Positions 27,178 through 35,876 of a stretch of DNA of 64,000 bases are shown piece after piece. The notes below the pieces were generated by a model. The model was given only the letters and a program-made list of their open reading frames with translations. It made no database searches and had not been told where the DNA came from. A program made the translations under genes and the position numbers. The stretch lies in the NCBI GenBank assembly GCA_029250885.1, contig JAQXEK010000033.1, positions 41,827-105,826 of the forward strand, given 5' to 3'. The DNA is from Planctomycetota bacterium. GTDB lineage: Bacteria; Planctomycetota; UBA1135; GCA-002686595. Positions within the stretch are counted from its first letter, which is position 1. Every line of letters starts with the position of its first letter.

Positions 27178-28896
27178 CTAACGAGGCATGGCGTTCAGGC
27201 TCTTGAGTGCAGAGTTTGCCAGGGAAAAAGCCGGGTCCAAAGCGATGGCAATCTCGTACTCTCGCTTTGCCCTGATGCGGTCCCCAAGCTTCATGTGGAA
27301 CTTGGCTAGCCAGAAGTGAGCGATGGTGCGCGACTGCATGGGAGAGTTCTCGGCGTCGAGTAGATCGGCCACACGCTGGAGCTTAGAGAGCCCAGTACGG
27401 ACCCAAGCATCGCGCTCGGAATCGGACATGCCCGCCCAGTCCATGAGGTAGAGCTTACGGTGCTGGTCCAGCAGGAACTGGTAGTTGTCGTCGTAGGTCT
27501 TGCGAGTGAAGACCATGTGGAAGTTTGAGACGCGCCTCCATTCGTCCTTGAGATGCTGCTTGGCCGTCGGGTGGGTGGACGGGTCCGTGTTGAGCATCCC
27601 GAGGGGCGATTCGGCGTAGCTGTAGTAGAACTTGGACCAGGGCTGTACGGCGCCAAGGCCTGCGGCCAAGACGCTCCAAATCAGTGGCGCCCAGAACCAG
27701 GCCATGGCGCGCTTGGTCGCGGCGGTGGACCGGCCGCCGAACCAGAGGGCGGGCAACAGGAACAGGCTCGGGACAAAGACGGTGAACCAGCGCATGCCAA
27801 AGCTCGAGCCGCCAAAGTTGCGGGACGAGATTAGGTAGTAGAGCGTGATGCAGACGGCGGCCAAGCTGGTAGCAAGCAGCAGGCTTGCCGCGGTCCCGGA
27901 ATCGGTCGCCTGCTTCTGACGCGCTGCGCGTATCAGAGCAGCAGCACCCAGCACCCAAGCCCACAGCACTACCGGGTGGTGGCTAAAGAGCCCGCTACTG
28001 CCGACTAGTGCACCCCAGGCATAGGCCAGGAAGCTGCCTTCTGGGCCCGAATCGCCACCGCCCGTTAGATTCATTAATAGGAACGGGCTCATGGAGTACT
28101 CGAACCCCTCTAGGTGTAACCCTAGGGGCTTGAGATCACCGGCGATGGAGTAGTTGATGCCGAAGTGCAAGGCGAGCACGGGCAGAGCCCCCAGGCCGTA
28201 GCGCAGCACGGCGCCAACGCCGATGAGCCCGTGGGGCTTGGGATTGGTGCTTAGGAGATGCGGCCAGGCCACCGGCAGCACCATGGCGATTGCGAAGAAG
28301 ACCGCGGTCAGGTCGGTGGTCGTGGCGACGCTGAGTAGAACGCCGGCCAGGGCCAAGCGCCGCTCGGTGATCGCCCACAGGCTGATCATCACCAGGCCCG
28401 CGGCCAGGCCGTGCTGGTTCAAGACCAAGGAGTAGGGCAGCAACAGGGTGCCAAAGCTGGCGGCAGCCAGGAGCCACGCCGTTTGGCTCTGGCTTGCGCC
28501 AATCCTACGCATCAACTTGCCTAGGCACATCAGGCCAGCAAGAACCGGAAGGCCCACCAAGAATAGGGTGATCCAGTAGTACGTTCCCGGGTCCGCGATG
28601 CCACGCCCAAACATGTGCAGGACGCCATAGGGCAGGGCCCCGAGCAAGGCCATCATTGGGGGTTGATGGCTGTAGAACTTACCGTCGAGCTGTACCTTGT
28701 CGCCCTGCCAGACGTAGTCGGTGTCGTCCAAGGCCAGGGTCCGCTGCTCGACTAAGCCCTGGATAGTGCCCATGCGCGAGGCGTCGGCCCAGGAGACGGG
28801 GGCGTCCTTCGTGAAGAGCAGCAGCACCAGGGCAAATGCCGCAATCACGACCCAAGGCCACCGGCCCAGGGGCGCGCTGTTATCGACTTCGGACAT
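27178..28896 (-). CDS. Polytopic membrane protein with C-terminal TPR-like helix pair
   Basis: I start at ATG 28896 (572 residues, MSEVDN), five bases after the upstream gene's stop; a start at 28938 would overlap that gene. Helices cover residues 10-420. The N-terminal periplasmic loop has 'WADASRMGTIQGLVEQRTL' followed by 'DGKFYSHQPPMMALLGALPY', a pattern of GT-C-like lipid-linked-sugar transferases. The C-terminal 150 residues are soluble and end in a TPR-like pair ('AKFHMKLGDRIRAKREYEIA'). It ends an operon of three genes (FG-GAP/UnbV protein, then two membrane proteins). Function in glycan transfer is inferred only. Confidence 0.7.
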   Translation of the reverse strand: MSEVDNSAPLGRWPWVVIAAFALVLLLFTKDAPVSWADASRMGTIQGLVEQRTLALDDTDYVWQGDKVQLDGKFYSHQPPMMALLGALPYGVLHMFGRGIADPGTYYWITLFLVGLPVLAGLMCLGKLMRRIGASQSQTAWLLAAASFGTLLLPYSLVLNQHGLAAGLVMISLWAITERRLALAGVLLSVATTTDLTAVFFAIAMVLPVAWPHLLSTNPKPHGLIGVGAVLRYGLGALPVLALHFGINYSIAGDLKPLGLHLEGFEYSMSPFLLMNLTGGGDSGPEGSFLAYAWGALVGSSGLFSHHPVVLWAWVLGAAALIRAARQKQATDSGTAASLLLATSLAAVCITLYYLISSRNFGGSSFGMRWFTVFVPSLFLLPALWFGGRSTAATKRAMAWFWAPLIWSVLAAGLGAVQPWSKFYYSYAESPLGMLNTDPSTHPTAKQHLKDEWRRVSNFHMVFTRKTYDDNYQFLLDQHRKLYLMDWAGMSDSERDAWVRTGLSKLQRVADLLDAENSPMQSRTIAHFWLAKFHMKLGDRIRAKREYEIAIALDPAFSLANSALKSLNAMPR

Positions 28897-28901
28897 GGGG
28901 G

Positions 28902-30875
28902 CTAAGGTAGCAAGTTTGGTACGCGGGCTTCGAGCCAATCGATGAGCGGCTGGAGATCAGGGGCGCCCAGGCGCCCCTCCATATACGCGGCGGCCGCAGA
29001 GGCCTCTGCGGACTCGGCGCCTTGGAGCTGCCTTTGGAGCCAGCGCAGCTCGTCCCGGGCATTGCGCCTCATGCGCCGTTCGAGCCAAAACGACGCCCGC
29101 TCCAGGGCGAGTCTGCCTCGGTCTGTGGCGCCCGCTTCGCACTCTCGAAGAGCGGCAATCAGGGTTGGAGGCAAGAGGCGCTTGGAGGTCAGCAACTCGG
29201 GAACGGCCGCATTGATCGCAGCCTCGGTAATGCCGTCCTTTGGGTCCATGACGACGCCAAGCCCGGCCCAGTGTCGGGCGGCGCGATCGGCGTTAATCGA
29301 GGCCTCGAGTACCCAAACCGTGGCTAGGCGGTCGCTCCAAACGCGGATCCAGTTTGCGGACTCTGTCCCCGTGTTTGGCGTCCAAGGACGCAGTCCATTG
29401 CCATGGTCCACAAAGTGCTTAAAGACGACCAGCTCGACGCCGCGGCGTTCGAAGACCTCGGCGCGGACGGCGTTGTCGCGCTCAGCCTGCCAGCGCTCGA
29501 CAATCACATCTTCGAACAGAACTGTGCGCGCATCGATAAAGACAGGCGCGGCGGGGCCCAAGGTCCAGCCCAGGTAGCCGCCCCATTCGTAGGGGTTGTA
29601 GAGGTTGCCCTGGAGCTGGGCGTTCCGTACAAAGTCGGTGGCCCCGGCGGGGAATAGGCTGGGGTCGACTAGGCTGCTGTAGTCGTTGGACTGCATGGCG
29701 CGGCCAGCCGTGGCGACGTAGTGGGTGGGGAACAGCAGCAGGGCGAAGACGAGGGCGAGCACGCCCGGAAGTAGGGCCTTCGCGCGGAGCTTGGGGCGAC
29801 TGCCTAGGTAGAGCGCGGCTGCGTCCAATAGGGGGAACCACGTTAGCCAGAAGAAGCGGCGCGCCGAGAGGGCGAACAGCAGGCAACCCGCCAGGAAGGC
29901 CAAGCGTGGCCAGGAGACAGCGGAGCTCGTCGTGTTTGGGGAGCGGCCGAACTTGGAGGTAAGTACCTTGAGCGCAAACATGCCGCCGAGCAGCAGGGCT
30001 GCGGCGTAGGCGGCAAACACGCCTAAAGTAAGGGGTGCGAAGCGCGCGTCTCCAGGCAAGACCCACGGGCGAAACCACTCTTCGATAAATTGCTGAGGGA
30101 CGCCGCGTCCGAACAGAGCGTAGTCGTGGGGTTCAAGCAACAGCGGCGAGGCCATGGTTCCGATCAAGGCGGCTAGGAACATGGCTGCCCAGGCGCCAAG
30201 ATGGCGGATGGGTGCTTGGCTGCGCAGGCTAGCAATGAGGGCGCCGACTGTGACCGCGAGCACAAGCAGGGGTGCGAAGAGCGCCTCGGCGTGAAGCTGC
30301 ACCCAAATCGCGGAGATCCCAAATAGAACGGCCACCCGCCCCGGGCCGGGGGTGTCAACTTCGTCGATTCTTCCCGGTGCAGACTCGCCTGCTGGTCTTG
30401 CCGGAAATAAGCACGACTCCATCCAGAAGAACAGCAGCAGGCTAAAGAGGTGTGGGCGCAGCTCCCACTTGAGCGCGAAAAGCAGAGCAAAGAGGGAGGT
30501 GAAGGCGACCGCGTAGGGCAGGTCGACGCTGCGCTTGGCCCTCATCCAGACGACCGCCAAGATGCCTAGGCTGAGTGCGGCCGAAAAGGCCTTTAGCAGA
30601 CCAAAGCCCCCCAGCTTGTAGAGCCAGCCGAACACGACTTGGCTGCCATACTCCTGCAGGATCCACGGCTTGTCGCCCGCCGTGTGGCTGAACGGGTCCG
30701 TGGTGGGCAGGTGCCCATTCTCCAGGATCCACACGCCCGTGCGAACGTGCCACCAGAGGTCGCCGGAAGCAATCGGACCCAGGCACGCCAACAGCACGGC
30801 CACGACCACCGGGACCAAGGCAAGTTGGACAAGCCAACGCCATCTAGAGCCGGTGCTAGGTGCGGAATCTTCCAA
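28902..30875 (-). CDS. Polytopic membrane protein of the 'DLWWHVRTG' type
   Basis: A 657-residue protein with a TTG start placed one base from the upstream stop. Near the N-terminus it has 'SGDLWWHVRTGVWILENGHL' and 'TDPFSHTAGDKPWILQEYG', a hallmark of a large, uncharacterised bacterial membrane family with GT-C-like topology. About eleven helices follow up to residue ~400, then a soluble C-terminal domain of about 230 residues with 'GVELVVFKHF' and a helical end. The soluble domain often faces the periplasm in such proteins. The exact reaction is unknown; sugar transfer from a lipid carrier is a reasonable guess. Confidence 0.75.
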   Translation of the reverse strand: MEDSAPSTGSRWRWLVQLALVPVVVAVLLACLGPIASGDLWWHVRTGVWILENGHLPTTDPFSHTAGDKPWILQEYGSQVVFGWLYKLGGFGLLKAFSAALSLGILAVVWMRAKRSVDLPYAVAFTSLFALLFALKWELRPHLFSLLLFFWMESCLFPARPAGESAPGRIDEVDTPGPGRVAVLFGISAIWVQLHAEALFAPLLVLAVTVGALIASLRSQAPIRHLGAWAAMFLAALIGTMASPLLLEPHDYALFGRGVPQQFIEEWFRPWVLPGDARFAPLTLGVFAAYAAALLLGGMFALKVLTSKFGRSPNTTSSAVSWPRLAFLAGCLLFALSARRFFWLTWFPLLDAAALYLGSRPKLRAKALLPGVLALVFALLLFPTHYVATAGRAMQSNDYSSLVDPSLFPAGATDFVRNAQLQGNLYNPYEWGGYLGWTLGPAAPVFIDARTVLFEDVIVERWQAERDNAVRAEVFERRGVELVVFKHFVDHGNGLRPWTPNTGTESANWIRVWSDRLATVWVLEASINADRAARHWAGLGVVMDPKDGITEAAINAAVPELLTSKRLLPPTLIAALRECEAGATDRGRLALERASFWLERRMRRNARDELRWLQRQLQGAESAEASAAAAYMEGRLGAPDLQPLIDWLEARVPNLLP

Positions 30876-30876
30876 G

Positions 30877-33561
30877 CTACTTGCGGGCCTCGAATAGGCG
30901 AATCACACGGTCGGTGGGCCCCGGTCCGTGGGTGGTGAAGGCGCCCGAAGGCCAGCGGATTTCGATCAGCGGGATCTCGTCAAACTCGCCTAACCCAAAG
31001 AATAGCTCAGCGGGATTGCCACCGAGGTAGCTGACCCCGGCCAAAAGGCTGCGCCGCAGTTCGATAGTCTCACCTGTCGAGGAATTGCTCGCGTGGACCG
31101 TAACCTCGGCACCAATGCCGGAGGTGTTTTTGCCCTTGCCCGTAAGGCGAATATTGAGCCAGTGCCCGGCCTTGCCCTGCTGGCGGTGCTGATTGCGCAG
31201 CAGCTGCACGGGACCGTTGTTGGTGGTGATCACCAGGTCCAGGTCGCCGTCCTGGTCGTAGTCAGCGGCGACGGCCGTGCGCGACGGCAGCTCAATCGTG
31301 ACCGCGGGTCCGGCCTGGGCACTCGCATCCACAAACCGCGACTTGCCGACGTTGCGGAAGAAGTGGTTGGGCTGGCCGACGCAGATGCCGGTCTGCTCAT
31401 AGTCCGGACTCGTGTAACCGTTCGCCACAAACAGGTCCAGGTCCGTGTCGCAGTCCGCATCGAACAGGCTTACGCCCCACGATGTATAGCCAACGCCAAA
31501 CTTTGCCATACCCGACTGGACGATCACATCCCGGAAGGTGGCCACCCGCGTCTTCTGGCTACGGTGACTAAGCAGGTTGTTGCGGTACAGCGCATTGGCG
31601 TCCAGCTGCCAGTTAGATAGGAACAGGTCCTGGTCGCCATCGCGCTCGAGATCGCCAATCGCAAGGCCCATTCCGCCCCGGGGGTCGTCCATGCCCGCAC
31701 TAAAGGACACGTCCTTGAAGCCGCCCGGGCCCGCCTTAGTGTCATAGGTGTCCGCTCCGGCGCCCTCGCGCTTGACGAGCTTCTCATTACGCCAGAGTTT
31801 GTTGTTGGACACGTCGTTAGCTACGTACAAGTCCACATCGCCGTCGCGATCGAAGTCCCAGAAGACGGGCTGCATCCCGCGACCCTCCTCGTCCTCGACG
31901 CCATACTCTTCGGTACCGTCGCGGAAGTGAATCGCCGCATCCTTGGTGGTTCCGACCCGGGGCTCGCCGGAGTCGTTAATCAGCAGGTAGTTCCTGCCGC
32001 CGGGGAACGAGAACGGCAGCATCGCGAGGGGATCCTCGCGCAGGTAACGCTCGCCCTCGCCGTCGTCCGGCATCAGGCTCTCGTCGTAGATCAGATAGGT
32101 CGTGACGTACAAGTCCAGGTCACCGTCAAGGTCCACGTCTCCGGCTGCGACCCCCGCGCTCCAGCCCGTGGTGATCTCTGCGGGGAAGGCCGCCTTGCCG
32201 AGGGCGCGGAAGGGTTCGCCCATGGTCTTGGTCGATTCACTCCAGCGGTTCTCGAAGAGGCTGTCAGTTCCCATATTTGCCTGGTATAGGTCCACGTCCC
32301 CGTCGCCATCCGCGTCGAAGAACAGCGGGCCCATTCCCATGGCCGGCACCTCTAGCCCCGATGGCTGGACCCGATCAAAGCGCTCGAGCAGCGTACCCTC
32401 GGCGGGTTGGAAGCGGAATAGGCTCGCCGTGGCAGGCTCAATCTGCGGTTTTGGCTCCGGGGCCACTTCGCCTTCGGCCAAGTCGGCCGCAGGCTCTTGC
32501 TCAACTTCGCGGCCACCGCCTTGGGCCAAGTACAGGTCCATGTAGCCGTCGCCGTCCACATCGCCCCAGGCTGCGCCGGGCCCCATAGTGGGTCTGATGT
32601 CGAGCTGCTCGGCCGGGCCCTCTAAGTGGGAGATGCCTCCGTCAAGCAGCAGGCTCGCATCATCGAACAACGGAAACCCTTCCCAAGCTGTTTCTTCGGG
32701 TTCAGACCACGGTGCGGGGATGGAGAAGTCCCCCTCGGTAGTTACGCTGGAGACCGATACCAGCAGGGTCCACGCTTCGGCATCCGGGAACGAAGGCTCG
32801 TCGATCCAGATCTCCAGGCAGCGACCGCGGCCGATGACCCGGTCTTTGAAGCTACCGGCTGCGGTGGGCAGCTCAATTGCAAGCTTGCCGTCCATGGCCA
32901 CCGCGCCATAAGGCATCGGGCTTGGAAAGGTAGGGGGGTGGACCGTTTGGCGGTGCACATCCATTAGGCGCGCGGCATGGATCGATGCGGGCTTCGCGAG
33001 GCTGCTCTGGCCCGTCTGGTGGATGCCCGTGACCTCGCCGGCAAAGACCTGGTCGAAGGTCCCAGCTAGGATCGAGCCCGGCCGCAGGCTCGAGGCTGCG
33101 CGCACCGACAACTTGCCTTCGATGCCGAGCAAGCTCTTGCCGGGTCGCGCCGTGATCTTCGTGTTGAGCTTGGGCCCAAATGCCATGTCCAGTCGTGCGA
33201 TCGACGGGTCGTTGGAGACCAGCTCCAAGGCGCCCACGATGGCTGGGGAGCCATCCACGATCAAGACCTGCTGCTCGAAGCTGTGGGGCACCGCGGTGAC
33301 TGAGACTCCGGTTACGCGTCGGTACTCGCCCGCCGAGAAGATGCGCAGGCCAATGCCATCTTCGGTCACAAGCCCCCGGGTCACCGCTTGGCTGCGGGTG
33401 ACCATGGGCAGCGGCCACTCGTCGCCGCGGTCGAAGTCATCGTTGGCGAGCACCGCCGGTGACCAGGAGTCCTCTCCCGACACATAGAGCTCGAGATGTT
33501 GAGCCGTTGAGGGGGACAAGAAACCGAACAGGGCGCCGAGGGTCAAAAGGAAGCGATTCAT
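30877..33561 (-). CDS. Secreted FG-GAP/VCBS-repeat protein with ASPIC/UnbV C-terminus
   Basis: An 894-residue protein with a signal peptide (1-20, ending in PSTAQ). Residues 300-760 contain seven calcium-binding propeller repeats of the DxDxDGDxDL type: 'DVDGDGYMDLYLAQ', 'DADGDGDVDLYQAN', 'DVDLDGDLDLYVT', 'DFDRDGDVDLYVAND', 'DLERDGDQDLFLSN', 'DADCDTDLDLFVAN' and 'DYDQDGDLDLVITTN'. The last ~110 residues are the ASPIC/UnbV module ('HWLNIRLTGKGKNTSGIGAEV', then 'SYLGGNPAELFFGLG'). This architecture is common in Planctomycetota, Acidobacteriota and Bacteroidota, and in animal CRTAC1. The first 290 residues are unassigned. It heads a three-gene minus-strand operon with two membrane proteins. Confidence 0.9.
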   Translation of the reverse strand: MNRFLLTLGALFGFLSPSTAQHLELYVSGEDSWSPAVLANDDFDRGDEWPLPMVTRSQAVTRGLVTEDGIGLRIFSAGEYRRVTGVSVTAVPHSFEQQVLIVDGSPAIVGALELVSNDPSIARLDMAFGPKLNTKITARPGKSLLGIEGKLSVRAASSLRPGSILAGTFDQVFAGEVTGIHQTGQSSLAKPASIHAARLMDVHRQTVHPPTFPSPMPYGAVAMDGKLAIELPTAAGSFKDRVIGRGRCLEIWIDEPSFPDAEAWTLLVSVSSVTTEGDFSIPAPWSEPEETAWEGFPLFDDASLLLDGGISHLEGPAEQLDIRPTMGPGAAWGDVDGDGYMDLYLAQGGGREVEQEPAADLAEGEVAPEPKPQIEPATASLFRFQPAEGTLLERFDRVQPSGLEVPAMGMGPLFFDADGDGDVDLYQANMGTDSLFENRWSESTKTMGEPFRALGKAAFPAEITTGWSAGVAAGDVDLDGDLDLYVTTYLIYDESLMPDDGEGERYLREDPLAMLPFSFPGGRNYLLINDSGEPRVGTTKDAAIHFRDGTEEYGVEDEEGRGMQPVFWDFDRDGDVDLYVANDVSNNKLWRNEKLVKREGAGADTYDTKAGPGGFKDVSFSAGMDDPRGGMGLAIGDLERDGDQDLFLSNWQLDANALYRNNLLSHRSQKTRVATFRDVIVQSGMAKFGVGYTSWGVSLFDADCDTDLDLFVANGYTSPDYEQTGICVGQPNHFFRNVGKSRFVDASAQAGPAVTIELPSRTAVAADYDQDGDLDLVITTNNGPVQLLRNQHRQQGKAGHWLNIRLTGKGKNTSGIGAEVTVHASNSSTGETIELRRSLLAGVSYLGGNPAELFFGLGEFDEIPLIEIRWPSGAFTTHGPGPTDRVIRLFEARK

Positions 33562-33623
33562 GAAACTAGTTTACGGCCCGAATCCCCGGGGCGTTAGGTC
33601 CTTCGATGGCCCTGGCACGAAAG

Positions 33624-33659
33624 AGCGACCCTAGGTGGCCGGGGCCGCCTAGGGTCGCT
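33624..33659 (-). terminator. Terminator hairpin after the Sm-like gene
   Basis: Arms 33624-33638 and 33646-33659 form a long GC-rich stem. It lies 35 bases downstream of the minus-strand stop at 33695 and just upstream of the FG-GAP operon. The T-tract is short on both strands (CTTT, TTGTT). Confidence 0.6.
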
Positions 33660-33694
33660 TGTTCTTCGTGCGCCAGTTGCTGGCGCGCTTGGAT

Positions 33695-33925
33695 CTAGCT
33701 ACGGATATCGCGCACGTCTTCGATCGCGAAGTCCTCACTGAGCTCTTCATCCACGTTGATCAGGCGCCCCGTTCCCTTGAGCTGGTTAAACACAAGTGCG
33801 CCCGTGAGGATGCGACCGTCCTTAAAGCTGATCGTGATCGTATCAGCGGTGCGGGTGCTGAGTAGCTGGTCGTAAATACGCTCAGGGGTCATGGAACGAG
33901 ATTTCTTGCCGGTGGAAGATGTCAT
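33695..33925 (-). CDS. Small Sm-like/SH3-fold-like protein
   Basis: I choose ATG 33925 (76 residues); a TTG at 33934 would add three. The first 17 residues are basic and Ser-rich. The rest follows a five-strand pattern: 'DTITISFKDGRILTGALVF', then 'KGTGRLINVDEE' and 'DFAIEDVRDI'. The 'DGR.x.G.L' turn and the final hydrophobic strand resemble the Sm1/Sm2 layout of Hfq and LSm proteins. The RNA-binding residues of Hfq are not evident, so I call only the fold type, with low certainty. It has its own hairpin terminator and is 37 bases after the NUDIX gene, perhaps in one unit with it. Confidence 0.65.
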   Translation of the reverse strand: MTSSTGKKSRSMTPERIYDQLLSTRTADTITISFKDGRILTGALVFNQLKGTGRLINVDEELSEDFAIEDVRDIRS

Positions 33926-33962
33926 GGAGTTCAAGTGATGTAGGAGGGGTAAGACCCCTCGC

Positions 33963-34628
33963 TTAGCTGTGAGCGGGTTGTGGAAGTGGTAGCAGTTCGG
34001 CTAGGCGCTCAACGAGCATCCTAGACCAGGTCTCAAAATTCGCATCTTCGCCAAGCAGGGACTGCAACTCGTTGGGCGCAACCATGCGCCCCTCGAGAAT
34101 GTCCTCTTCGCGAACACGCGCTGAACCCTTGTGGAGGAAGAGCACCTGCACGAGACCTACGTGCACGGCGCCAACGGGGTTCGAATCATCGTTAATCAAT
34201 CCGATCGGCTCGAGGCGACGCGCGCCTTCCAGCCATAGCTCTTCTTCGAGCTCACGGAGCGTGCACTCCGCAACCGGATCACTGCTTTTCGGGGGGCCGC
34301 CTTCGACATCTTGCCCGGAATCGCTGTGATCCTCAGGGTTCATGTGGCCGCCAATACCAATCGAGAGCTTGCCGACGAGACGACCTTCGCCACCCTGGGG
34401 GAGGCGCTTGGTAAGCATCACCTTGCCCTCGGAGACGACCACCGTATAGGGGATCACCTGCTTAAGGCTGGGTGTACGCTCGGCGTAGTCGCGTTCGACG
34501 TAGAAGCCGTGCTCGTGGATGCTGTCCATGACTGATTCCCGTGTCAGCTCGGCGTCGAAACGCACGAGACCTTGGGGTAGGAATTCAGGGAATAGCTTCT
34601 CCCTGGGGACGACAAACACAAACTCCAT
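33963..34628 (-). CDS. NUDIX-fold hydrolase
   Basis: A 221-residue cytoplasmic protein. The NUDIX region lies in the middle: 'GKLSIGIGGHMNPED' near 86-100, then an insertion of about 20 residues, then 'AECTLRELEEELWLEG' (REL-EE core). NUDIX enzymes cleave nucleoside diphosphates linked to other groups. The insertion between the GGH and the RE-EE helix is longer than usual, so metal binding may be shifted. The N-terminal 60 residues ('FVFVVPREKLFPEFLPQGL') look like a separate lead-in domain found in some uncharacterised NUDIX proteins. The substrate is unknown. Confidence 0.8.
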   Translation of the reverse strand: MEFVFVVPREKLFPEFLPQGLVRFDAELTRESVMDSIHEHGFYVERDYAERTPSLKQVIPYTVVVSEGKVMLTKRLPQGGEGRLVGKLSIGIGGHMNPEDHSDSGQDVEGGPPKSSDPVAECTLRELEEELWLEGARRLEPIGLINDDSNPVGAVHVGLVQVLFLHKGSARVREEDILEGRMVAPNELQSLLGEDANFETWSRMLVERLAELLPLPQPAHS

Positions 34629-35379
34629 CTTCTCTTCTCTGCTCAGGTTTGGCGCCCTAGTGGCGCCGTGGTCCGTAGACCAAATAGAGGGGGGAGGCGC
34701 GGTGCGCCCCAGGCCGAAGCCATGGGTTCATTCTCACCGTGTTTTCCAGATCCGTCAACCCGTGCAGTGGGGGAAGGTTGAGTTGTTGCAGTTATGGGAG
34801 AGGCTGTTCCAAAGGTCGGATTTTTTTCGTCCTGGGGCTTGACGGGTTAGTGGGGCTCTCGGGGGGGGGACGAGCGGCTTGGGGCAGGCGAGATGGGATT
34901 TGGCTAGGATCTAGGTGCGCGGCAAGCTGATCCTAAATGCATGGAGATATTCCTGTCTCCTGGTCAATGAGACTCTCCGGACTTGCTGAAATTTGGGCTG
35001 GCCAAGTTTGGCAAGCGCTCTCCACGCTACACATCGCGGATCGACCTTGAGTAGGTCCCTAGCCGGCTTGCCAAGGTTCGAGCAGGTCAGTGACTTCGAC
35101 TACGTGACGACTTGGACGCGGAGGATGCTCCGCTGGGGAGGCGTCCAGCTTTGGGGACTTTTACGAGCAGGTGTTGGTACCCCAGGCGCGTCCGCTGGAG
35201 GGAAGGCTTTGGATATTTAGGAAATGTCGGGCCTCTTGGGCCTTTTAGAATTTAGAGGATGGGGGCGATTGGGGGCCGACTGTGCACTCTTGCAGAGTGC
35301 ACGATCACTTTGCTTGACGCTTGGGCGTCTCGTTGCTTTTCTTGCTCCATAGGCGCTGCATGCTCCTAGTCGTTCGAGC
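34629..35379. other. Long intergenic stretch with one small hairpin
   Basis: About 750 bases without a believable gene. It is bounded by the NUDIX gene start and the 3' end of the RNase P RNA. The only clear structure is a 9-bp perfect hairpin with a 3-base loop at 35282-35302. G-runs occur near 34862-34870. The NUDIX promoter should lie near 34640-34720 on the minus strand, but I cannot point to convincing boxes. Confidence 0.4.
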
Positions 35380-35390
35380 AAAAAAAGCGA

Positions 35391-35774
<384 letters not shown>

Positions 35775-35876
35775 TCTGGAGGCAGTCTAGCGGGGTTTAT
35801 GGAGAAGGGAAGGGAGCGGGACGGATTTGTCGCAGTTGGGGGTGCTACTCCCAGCGTCCTGCGCGATACTTCTGCC

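Noticed and set aside
34177..34190. GGTTCGAATC motif resembling a tRNA T-arm
   Set aside because: It lies inside the NUDIX coding sequence and no cloverleaf can be formed around it. I found no tRNA or rRNA genes in the window.
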